A stretch of 64,000 nucleotides of DNA from Cydia pomonella (taxonomy: Eukaryota; Arthropoda; Insecta; Lepidoptera; Tortricidae): positions 22,109,389 to 22,173,388 of the forward strand of contig NC_084713.1 in assembly GCF_033807575.1 (NCBI RefSeq), written 5' to 3'. The stretch's first letter is position 1; each line of letters opens with the position of its first letter. Below, one piece after another: positions 38,201-50,200 of this stretch. The position numbers and the translations under genes are program-made. The notes under the pieces were generated by a model, which was given only the letters and a program-made list of their open reading frames with translations, had not been told where the DNA came from and searched no databases.

Positions 38201-41200
38201 TTACCGAGGGTACAATTGGCATGATTTTTCTGCACTCGTTAATAGAAACCAAACTCAAAATTCGAAACCTAATACCGAGGGTTAAAACAATAATAACGAC
38301 GTCGGTTCTGTATATTATTTTTGTGTCATTAAGTTTAATAATGACACAAAAATAAAAAATAAAACTATAGGAGTATGTTTAAAAATAAGAGATATATTCG
38401 AAGAGATTATAATTACACTTTGGCACAATCAAATACTATTAAATAGTTAACTTACCAAGTACCCACGAGTACCTGTATAACAAGTTATAAGTTGAATTTA
38501 TTGTTAGTAAAGTTTTACTAAGGACGTATATGACAAATAGGCCTGCCTGTTATTAAATAAAGTAATTTTTAAATGCTATAAAGATTGATAAGAATTTGTC
38601 TTACTGACATAATTAGCTGCACAAAAAAAAAACAAGTAAGTAACATTTTCTCATAAGGCACAGCGTAAATTATATTCGAAATTTTATAAGCTGGACGTTT
38701 ACCACCTGAGTGACAGTTTACCACAGTGAAATGGTAAACGTGCACCTTATAAAATTTCGACTATATATAAAAACATGATTTTTTTTATTTCTAATATTTT
38801 TGATAAGGTAATTAAGTTAAATAAAGTCTCTCACATATTATGTGTTATAATTTATCCGTTTATAACTAACAAATCACAGTACTTTTCTTATTGCTGATTC
38901 TTATAGCTAAAAAAAATCATGTGTGAGATTTTGGACTACTGTATAAATAAAATTATATAAAAAAAAAATCTAATCGGAATTGTCCGGCAGTTGGGTACCC
39001 TTCCTTGTCAGAGTAATAACTGAATCAGAAAACAGAAGAATTTAAATCTGATAATGATAACTGAAGTCTAAATTTTATCAACGAAATCTGTACTTGCGGT
39101 ACCCTAAATGCGATATTTCAATACAATACCAAATAGTCACTCGGTAATAGATAACTCTTTAAGAGCCTATTACCGACCCATTCGATATTTCTCTGGGTCG
39201 GTAATAGATTTCTATACATTCTATTACCGAGGGTACTCTGATCATACCATCGGTAATAGGCTTAATTTGGAGTTTAATCAAACCTAATTCCGACCCATAA
39301 AAAGAATAAAACACAGATGGTTATTCAAATCAAATCAAACACGTATATAACAAGCTTCTTTTAAAGACAAAATCACATAACTGGCAAGTAAATTTTAGGT
39401 TTTAACTCAAAATAAAAAAAAGTTGACAGATTAAGGGTTCCCATAGAAACAAGGAAATCGGTGCTGAAGTTTTTGTTAAAAAATAAGGGTTAGTTGAATA
39501 CTTTCCATACCACGGAAATAGCTCTTTAATAGCGTGAATAGATCAAGATTGGAATAAATAAAAGAAATTATAAAATTGATAATTTGTACCAAAACTAAAG
39601 AGTAAATAACAAAACTACCACTTTTTCTATTACCGTGGCATACCACGGAATTACTTACCATAGAAGTAGTTGGCGCCTATCACCGCTGTATTTTATTTTC
39701 AATTTTAAACGTATTTCCCGGTCAAAAACTAAGTTAAAAGTAATTCAAAATCGTGTAGAAAACAATACACAACCTCTTAAAAGGCATTGCACTAGTTTAT
39801 TTGCCATAACTATTACGTAAAACACTAAGTAAGATTGGAGTGCACTTACCTGTGGTGTCACGCGTCTGTATGGAAGAACCGGTTCTTGCGCCGCCGTCGC
39901 ACAAACTGACGAATCGCGAGTTTTTTGTTACACTCACACAAATGCACACTAATGGGCACAATAGACCAATGAATGAGCTTGTTTTGTGTATTCTTTATTT
40001 CTTAGGGAATAGATCTATTTGCTTGCAAAATGCATATTTGTAAACACCGCGGTGTTAGACGTCGATTTTGATACCCGCGTTAATAGCCGCCGTTACCCTA
40101 ACTACTTTTCCAATTATTGTATTCTGATTGAATCTATTTGATTTTAAAATAATTAATTGAAAAAGAAAAAAAAATAGTCGAGAGCGAGACTCGAACCTCG
40201 AGCGTCCACGCGGCAAACAGGTTCGTAACCGACCACACTATGAGACGCTGTCGCCGGTAGTAAAATTACTAGTATATAAGCTACATTTGAAATTTTAAAG
40301 GTTTATTTCTCCGAAGTAACTGGCTGATGAAGTTATAAGGGCTTGTGCACAAATCACGCGAGGTTTTTTCGGCTAATTTTTGACCCCCCTTCCCCCTTGG
40401 TGATATTTGGTGAGGTTTTTGGCTAACCCCTCCCTCCCCCATATAACCTCACATGTACTTTAAAAAAAATCATTTGACCTAATTTTAAGATAAACAGTAT
40501 CTTATAGAGTAAATCTTATTTAGACTCACTATTTTAAAGTGAAACCGAGAAAAAGTATGTGATATATATTTTTTCTTAGTTTCGTTCACTATAGAAAAAT
40601 ACACGTGAGGTCTCCTTATACCCCCCCTTCCCCAACGTGATCTGTCGTGATTTTTTCGTGACCCAGCCCCCCACCACCCCTTTTTAACCTCGAGTGATTT
40701 GTGCACAAGCCCTAAGCAGAAGCCAGTAATCCATAAAAAAACTGCAACGCACGTTTACAAATTAGTATAATATAATATAAAATATTTCGGCCTAAAAAAG
40801 AACAATGCCTTTCTTTAGTTTCTTTCTCAACTTTAACTTAGTTAAAAGACCACTTTACCATAATAGGGGGTATTAGGTACTGCAATGTTCTGCCGCCAGA
40901 GTGCAGTACTAGCACCTATAGTAAACCATAGACTAACTTATACACACTATGCCTTAACTATTTAACTCTGCTTAGGGGACGCCACTAGTATAATCCATCA
41001 CAATCTGAGAATCTACCTCGAAACAAGAAAATCGAAATTTCGTTGTCTAATCTCTCTATCACTCTTGCATATTAGAGCGACAAAGAGGTAGTTAACTAAA
41101 TTTTTATCGCATTTCGCATAGGTGACATACGACCTGTAAGCTGTCAACTATCGAAAATTCGCTGTCAAGAACAAACAAAGGTTCTCGAATATTTGGATTG

Positions 41201-44200
41201 TACATGCAGAGTGACCTTAGCCATTGGACAAACCCTGAAATCCCACGTAGGGTTACTTCTCAGGAATGCTCTGACGTTAATATTTTTTTAATTAGAACAA
41301 AAGATAAAAAAAAAAAAAAAAATTCGAACAAAAGTTATTTGCAATAACCGACAACAAAAAGAAACACACTGTGTTAATCTTTGGCAGGGTTTTTGACAAT
41401 TTGTTCGAAATATTTGATAATGATGACATTTTTCAAAAGTCAGAAACTTTATTAGTGTCATAAATAAAGAAGTTAATCAGAGAGGTCGAATAAGGTTCCA
41501 TACTATTCTTTTAGGATATTACCTTAGGAGCTACTAACACATACAGGCTGCTCCAAAGTAAAAAATGGTAATTTATTAATTTCTTCGAAACCGCTACAGC
41601 GGTTGTTATGATACTTTGTACACTGGTTCTAAATATCAGGCCAAACATAAAAGTTTAGGTGCGGGAAAAAATGAGAATAACAAGAAAAACATAAAACAAG
41701 TACAAGCTACATACTAAAAACTAATAAATATATACATAGATGTACTAATTTAATGTATTTATTGACAATACAACATATTTTTATTATATGATATATTTTT
41801 ATTACTTTCTTCACCTTGAGCTCTAAGGATTTATAAAGATTTATGGCACCTTTCTGAATGCTAATTGATCTACGGTTTATTGTTGTTTTTTATAGCTACA
41901 TAATAATATATTAACAACAACGAGCGAAAAATATCTGGGACACCGAGTTGAGTATATGTAAAAACTCAAAAATACGCATTTTCCCAGAGATAAGACCTCG
42001 CTAGATCGATTTTTCGCCCTCGAGAACTAGAGATGCAACGAAAAGTGGCTTGGCCGAATACCGAATACCGAATATTCGGCGGAGCCATCGGCTGAATAGC
42101 CGAATATTCGGCCGCCGAATAATCGGCAAGAAGTTTTACCTAAAATTATATAAATTCGAACGCGCGCGTGCATACGCTGTGGAAGTTGCAACTTATTTCT
42201 CGCTGTAGGCAGTCTTTGATAGAAATTGCGCTTATTCTCCATGACATTGCGGTGCGTTAGATTTCGTCGTGTGTAAGAAAAATATTACGTATTATTTTTC
42301 TCATCTTTTTGTAAATCTATGTCTGACTTGTAGTTTGTTACTTTTTATACCCCTCGTTTGCCGTTATCTACGTGTTAACGTACTATTCGGTATTCAGCCG
42401 AATACTACGCCACTATTCGGTATTCGGCCGAAATTGTGGCCGAATAGGCCGAATAATGGCCGAATATTCTTGCATCTCTATACGAAAACCCCCATATAGC
42501 AAATTTTGTTGGCATGTAGAGGCTGATGTAGAGCTTCATAAATAATTCATAAGTCAGGCAGCTGTGTCTTGTCGACATGACAAGTCTGTTAATACATAAC
42601 AAAAATTAGGCACAGATTTGTCTGCCGGAAATCTGTCCGGATATACTTACTTTGGATTGGTGGGCCAGACACTGACATTTTTATCACTTGTCACTATGCC
42701 TGTCACGTTCGCACTTACATACTTGTTAGAACGTGACAGGCGACAGGCATAGTGTCAAGTGATAAAATGCAACCGTGCTAGGTGTGCAAGACAATCTTAT
42801 ATCGACAAATGCCAAATGAAAAGAAAAAGCCTATCGGGATGACAGATCCGTCTTGGCTAGGCCCATGTTCAGCCAAGTGTAAAAATATGAACGCACACAT
42901 CTTGCTCAAAATGATCTTCCATATCGCTTATGTCGGCTAATTAAGAACTATAGGACATACAGATTGGGCAAATACTTCATTAGGTTTTTAAATTTTAACT
43001 ATATTAAGTGCAAAAATTATTAAATAATAAGAAATATACGGAAGATAATTTCTGCCAAATGTAGCTCCTCTAGCAGCAAGCAATTTTTTCTCAAAATGGT
43101 TGTGTTGTTTAAAACAGGTTATTTGCTAGATTAATTTCGAGAAACAGTTACAGTGGCACCCAAATTCCCCAAATTTTGCTCCTGACTTATTTCTGTAGGT
43201 GCTATCTAAAATGACGTGTCTATGCTAACAAGCTGATGAAATTTAAATAGTTAAAACCGATCATTCATCACCAGACATAAGATTCCGTGGGGCAAAAGTA
43301 AGTTGCATCCATATTTTTACACTTGACACATAAACAACGCTAACCTTGCTGTCTACTAGAAGTTTTTCTCGATAACATTTTAAACTCTTCCTTCCAGCGC
43401 CGTTCTTGACAGCCTGCAAGCCGTCAGACACAGCCTGCCTGTTAGCCTCAGCAAAGAAGGCGATCCCCTTCGTTGTGGCCGGGGTCCCAGAGCTAGGTCT
43501 ACAGACCCTGGACCCCATGACCATCGACAAAGTGGGGTCGCGCGAGGCAGGTCTCCAACTTGACATGAGAGACACCACTGTTAAAGGGCTGAAGAACTGT
43601 GAAGTTCCCAATTTCAAGTAAGTTTTTTATACATAATACGACCAGTGCGCGCGGAGACTGCACCATGCAGGTTTGTCATGTTACAAGTTAAGTTTTTTAT
43701 ACATACACATAAATTTTATGGGCACATTATGTATGCAATTTTGCGGCTGGGTGCACAGTCAAAGGAATTTAATTTCTGTTCAGTGACAGTCAAGATGACA
43801 TTGACAGCCACTAGGGATTTTATAATATTGCTAGAGTCAAACCAAGATATAGAGCGCCATATTGATAGTCACGCCTCGTGATTAATTGCTTTCTGTTTTT
43901 CTCATTAATATTGTTTAAAGTGTAATAACTATAGCTTATTGTACAGTAAACTAATTTGGCAGTGTGCAGTGAATGGAGAATTAATCTTGAAACGCGTTTT
44001 ACCACCATTTTGGAGTCAATGACCGGTAGTCCACGTGCTCCTTGTAAAGTCCAGCTATCGCTTTACAAGAGCTGATAGAATCACTGTACACTGTCTTGTA
44101 CTAACCTTACAATTTTAGTCGTATTTAAAGCTCCTAAGACTTTGATACTGGCGAAATAGTTCCACTGGACTGAAGCCTTAATTTAAAAAAAAGAAGAAGA

Positions 44201-47200
44201 ACTGCTGACAGCTGGACACTTTTGCAACAGTTAAATCCACACTCCATACGTCAAATATTTGGTCTAGATACGATTGTTAAAACAAAGACGTCACTTTTGA
44301 CACTGACATATCCGGTGTATATTGTAAAGGGATACGGTCTATCTGAGGTGCGGAATGTAAAGGCTTGAAGTAGATTTCTGATAATTTATAATAATATGGG
44401 CAATAACATACTTCAAACAATACCTATGAGGCTTAGAATCCGAAGTGGTAACAGATCATAAGGCGATTCATTGTGAAAGCGGCAAGCATCAACGATAATC
44501 GATATTTGTATTATACTGATTTGAAGAAAAAATATTATTATAGATTATCAGAAATCTACCTCGAGCGTTTACATTCCCCACCTCAGATAGACCGTATCCC
44601 TTTACAATATTGTATCTAGACCTAATATTTGACGTATCTTAAAGTTCGAATCGGGCCGTGTGTACTTGTTGCAAGAGCACAACAACTTTCCTTCTATAAC
44701 TTGAAAAAAAAAATTTTTTCGGAAAATTTTCCTCCTGTGAATATTGCAAATGAACAATTCAGAACAATTAATTCATAAAACGGATCGTATAATTTTGTGC
44801 TAAAGGTTATTTTCTAATAAGACCCGATTAGCAACAGGAGCCATGACTTTTATACTTATCTTAATATACAGTATTAGTTACAATAATTATCTGTATGGCA
44901 TTACATAGATACGTAATTATTATAGCGTGTACAGGCCCTTAAGGAAAACGTTTCTTAAATTGGTCTACTATCCAATGACAGTCCTTCAATAGTTATGCAA
45001 TAATGACGTTACTAGGATGCTTGCTGTAAATTGGGTATAAAAAATGAAAGAATTACAATGGCAGCTGTTTATTATACCTCAATTATACATTATTACAGTA
45101 ACCAGTTCCTTGTATTGTTGTTAAGTACGTAGCCTTTTTCTATTTCATCCTAGATGGACGTGAACTAATTATAATTGACATGAGAAGTGCTTTGAAAAAA
45201 CATTGTGTTTTTTGTGAAGGTAATTTTGAAAATAAAGAGTAACCCGAATACATAGAACCAGGTAAGAAGGCAAGGAAGATAAAAGTGATATTTTAAACGT
45301 CAAACTTCCACGAAACTCTTGTTAGGCTAATCTCAGTTATATTGTTGAACCATTTTCTTATTCCGAATTATTGTAACATGTCATAATAGTTATTGACTCT
45401 TGCTATTCTCTAGTGAATATAGTTAAAGTGAATCACATTTAAATGCTTTAAATGTGATTCACTTTAACTATTATAAAACGATCATAATTGGGTTTTTTAT
45501 TACTGACTCAATCTATACGAGTTAAAGTTTTAATCGCTTCAATAAATGTTCCCCTATTCTGGTTAAATTAATGTTACCACAAAACCTTTATCAAAAGATT
45601 TAATATAGTTGCGGTTATTATTGGAATTTAATAATGCTCGTTAGAGTTAAATAAAACTTAGAACGGACAGAAATAGGTACAGTCAACATCAATAGTAGCG
45701 GATAAAATAAAGCGCCAAAAGATAATCCAGATAACTTTTCCGAATATACTTAAATCTCTAATTTATGTTGTGAAGTATATCTTTTGCCGTCTTAATTGTT
45801 CTACATATAGAACCATCACATTTTGTTATGCTGTTACATAATGGTAGATACTTTTGACACCTTGATTGATCCGCTACTTTTGATGCTGACTGTACAACAG
45901 GTTATTTAAACCGCCACAAGAAAATCTACAAGTTCCGCCCGTGGGGAAGACTTCAAGTGTAGTTTGAAGGTAGTCGTTGAGGACTTGGTAAAGCTCATGT
46001 GGCACGCCTGGAGTGCAGACGTCCATAAACTTCGGCAATGCGTGTATACTCTAGGACCAAAACATAGCGTAGGGTGGCAGGCGGCAGGGTGGAAGGACTG
46101 ACAAGACGAAACATGCGATGTGGTCAGTTTTGGGTGGCTATGAGCACCTCCTCGACACGTTGAAGGTAAGTATTACAAGCTTTTATTTAACTTGCAATGT
46201 ACCTATGCATGTACGAGTCAAATCTTGCAAGTTAAATTTGACCTCCTTCCCGGTTTCCGATGATGCTGAAAATTTGCATACATATGTAAGTCGGATGACA
46301 ATGCAATATTATGGTATCATCGAGCTGATCTGATGATGGAGACAGGAGGTAGCCATAGGAACTCTGTGATAAAACAACGCAATCTACCTGTGTTTGGGGT
46401 TTTTAGAATTGTATCGAGGAGTATTAGTATGTGCAATAAAGTGACATACATACATAATGTATGTCACTTTATTGCACATAAACAGGTTAACATAAAACAA
46501 ACAAAATAAAACAAAAGAAATTTTATGAACAAAGGCGAACTTATCCGTAAAAGGGATCTCTTCCAGCTAACCTTTATTATCAGCAACTTAGTTTCCTCCT
46601 AGAAAAGTACTAACTTATAGTTTATTTATTTATTTAAACTTTATTGCACAATATAACAAATAAAGTACAAGTGGCGGACTTAATGCCTAAAGGCATTCTC
46701 TACCAGTCAACCATCAGGCTAAACAGAAACAGTAGCAGGTGCAGGCATTAAACAAAAAAAAATACCAGAATAAGTAACTTAAAACAAGCAATATAGCGAT
46801 AAATACGTGCGATAAATAGGTACGAGATCTATAGTTATTAGTGGAATGATTATAAGCAGGGCCCGTACTTTTCATGCCGTTGACAGAAAAATTACGTCAC
46901 GCTACATAGAGTATGATTCCAATTAATATTTTCGTAATAATTAATCATTTATCAATCTCTTTAGGTAAGTTATACAAATACTTGACAATGAGTACAGAAA
47001 CGTCTAACTGACTTTCATTTTATTGTCACTCAAATAAATAATAGATTATTAATTTATTAAATAATACATATTTTAGATTTTTAACAGCGTAACAAGCTTT
47101 TATTCTCGTAACAAGTATTTATTTTGATACCCGTCAATAAGTAAGTTATCTAAATTTGTAGTATTGTAAAACAACTCCCTGTATGTTAAATTACGTCATT

Positions 47201-50200
47201 TTTGCGTCAACGGCATGAAAAGTACGGGCCCTGATGATAAGATTAAATAGGGGTTAACTCTTGCAAGTTTTCCTGTTGTAATTTTATAAGATGAGGGGGT
47301 AAGCAATAGCCGTGACTGCAGATATTGTTCACGATTAAGTTAATATCATAATAACAATTAATTTGTTGCACATCATAAAAGAAAAAAACTCTATTAGCAT
47401 CATAGCTTAAGAGCATTGCTCTTGTCGGTGGAGTAATCGCTAATCTTTTTTTCCTTGTGTTAATCTTTTAATTTCCTCATACGGCGTAATAACATCATGC
47501 TCCCATATATATGTATGGCTCATGCGGCGGTGGGGGGTTTTTATAATTTATTGTATTTCTATAAGTGAGAACCTGTAATTGGCTCTGTAATTCTATTGGA
47601 AGTTCTAGATATATATAGCGCTGTTGGTTTTCCATATACTAAAATAAAAATAAATAAATATATTTGTGATACATTCATACATTCATGTCAAAAAGAATAG
47701 ACTGCGGTCTACGCTTTTCCTAAACATCCTAGAAGGCAGGATTGACAAGACAAGAGACAGGAAAACCTAGATTTATTAATGTTATTATGTAACTTTTTAC
47801 TTGTCTGAGATACTTATTAACTTTTATGTCGTTTAATAAATCAGCAACAGCTACAAAGTTATGGAAGGTGGAGATAAGGAACGAAATCTCCATGTACCAA
47901 AAAGTGTCATCAAAAAACTTTAAATAGGTGGCGCTACAATACCTAGAGTACTTGAACAAAAAAAATCAAATCATAGACAGCGCAATTCACTCCGTCAATA
48001 ACGTCTAGGTTCTTAGCTACTCTAGCGCTACTCTGGAGAGATTTGGAACTATTATTTATAGCTGACAGCTGGACACTTTTGCAACAGTTCTACCATAAGA
48101 GATGCCACTCCTCTTCAAAGTGTAGCTTATTCGACAGTGACGTCATATGTCTGTGTTCCATATAAACTTCAATTTGAGGAATCGAATTTGAGTAGTGGAC
48201 CCGGGTACGTCCTTAAACTACGTCCAAAAGAGAGGTATGGGCATTGTGGATTTCATCTCGCTTTGTGTGGTAGGGCACAGCCAGTGGATGTCATTCCAGA
48301 TCTAGAGCAGAGCCCAACTGGGGAAGTACCTCCACCTTACAGAAAACCGCAGCCAAATAACACTAGACCCTACTCATAGTGTTGTGTTCCTGTCGGTGAG
48401 TAAGGTTGCCAGAGCTCAACGAGGGGAACTCTGGAGTTGCAGGCGTACATAGGCTACGGAGACTGCTTACCATCAGGCGGGCCGTATGCTTGTTTGCCAC
48501 CGACGTAGTATTAAAAAAAATCGATTTTACAATTCGAAAACATTAAGTTGACTATCACTGAAAGTGGGTCATTGTTTACCTAGGTAGGTACGACAAGTGT
48601 GTCGAGCGAAAAAATACTGTTAAAAGTATCAAATGACTGGCCGCGTAGCCAACGTTACAACATTCACGCTCCGTAGCGTATTGTAGCTATCTCTCTCTTT
48701 CACTCTTCCATATTAGTGCGACGGTGACAGTTGCGTTTCGTTCGCCACGGACCGTGAACGATATGCACGTTGGCTACGCGGCCTGTATAGTCACGTCTGA
48801 AAATATCGGTACGAAAAATGTGCCAAAAATATGTATACACTACCTTAATATATGGGCGATAAAGTCGTGTATACATATTTTTGGCACATTTTTCGTATCG
48901 ATATTTTCAGACGTGACCGTATGTGTCCACATTCATGTTATTTTGAACAGTCAAATAGGTTAAGATAAAGTAAAGATCCGGAAACAGTGAAACAGGTGAC
49001 TCTGCGGTTAGCGGTCGCCCGGCGTTTTGTCACGTACCTACGAGTACGTACCTGCATGACGTGTGGTAGTTAACGTCCGACGCGCTTGCGTACGTGACAG
49101 TTTGGTGTCAAAAACATGATATATACCTATGCTAACGTGTATGATTCGATCCAGAGTTTGTAAACAGTTATTTAGTATAGTAGGTACGGTCATCAGTACC
49201 TCTAGTGTAAATATTTTCGACAGCGAAACGTGACGTACGCGTTTGCGTTAAATGTCATTTTGTATGAGATTTTTGACTTTCCAAAACGTCCCGCTTGGCG
49301 CGCTGTTCAAAAACCCATACAAAATGAGACTTAACGCAAACGCGTACGTCACGTTTCGCTATCGACTAAATTTACACTAGGGGTACAGATAATTATATCG
49401 GAGCGGCCAAGGTGCTTACAAATATCTGAACACGCCTCTATTGTTAAGGCGTTAGAGTGCGTGTTCAGATGTTTTTGAGCATCTCGGCCGCACCGATATA
49501 TCTTATGGCGACTGTACCTACATTTGTTTCGAGCTTCCTAATGACGAGGGCTAATCCGAAAGTTGTTAGTTGCTCCGGCTCTACTCATGCGATTAAAATT
49601 TTATTTATACTATTGTTAGGGATTTTTCAGTGCTTATTAAAGTGGTGTAAATACATTTAGAAAAATCTTATTTTTGTTTTTATTTTATTTTTATTTCGAC
49701 GCGTCGAAGCCTAACCATCAGTCATGAAAATCAGTAATTGAGACTCCATATGTGCTGTCATTTTATAATATACAGTTTTGGTAAAAAAAACATAAGTTTT
49801 TTAGGTGCTACTAATGACGAATCTCGGCCGTTCTTTTACGTATAAATCGTTTTGATTGAGTAAATATATGATTTAATAGGTGTCAACAATGAGTCCTTTC
49901 ATTAAAATAAAAAAATTGGAAATAGCAGAAGGAAGATAATAATTAGACCCGGGTAAATTTAAGTTCGATTTTCAAAGATCTCAATACGAAATTCATTTAA
50001 TTGTGTCCAAAATTGCCTTTTTTTCTAAACAATTCGTAACTAAAAAACTTATATTAATTTAAAAAAAATTGATGGCCATAAGTAGCATTGAAATATCCCT
50101 CACAATAGTATAAATTTTTTTTTATCGCATGAGTAGAGCCGGAGCAACTAACAACTTTTGGATCAGCCCTCGTATATCGTAATAAACGTTTATCTACTTA

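Larger units (their letters stand above)
37690..40325. mobile_element. Large inverted-repeat element (about 250-bp arms) carrying tRNA-like sequences
   Basis: The left arm (37690 to about 37966) and right arm (about 40075-40325) are inverted copies. Matched blocks include GCCAGTTACTTC at the outer ends, GTAGCTTATATACTAGTAAT, the tRNA-like segment, CTTTTTCAATTAATTATTTT and the inner TTAGGGTAA (37940-37948 and complement 40093-40101). The 2.1-kb interior has many ATTACCG(A/T)GG motifs on both strands, a foldback (38679-38760), and no readable protein. A donor-like ACCACAG|GTAAGTG on the minus strand near 39850 may mark a lost transposase exon. Likely a decayed DNA transposon; no target duplication was identified. 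Confidence 0.65.

Noticed and set aside
45421..45469. microRNA precursor
   Set aside because: Stem is only 23 bp with a 3-nt loop and no mismatches, too short for a typical insect pre-miRNA.
48137..48379. 80-codon frame ending in a proline-rich tail
   Set aside because: The stretch overlaps a dispersed repeat (copy at 15380-15815), where the frame is broken; not a host gene.
49457..49660. 67-codon open frame
   Set aside because: No homology recognised, no conserved splice context, AT-rich intron of the takeout gene.
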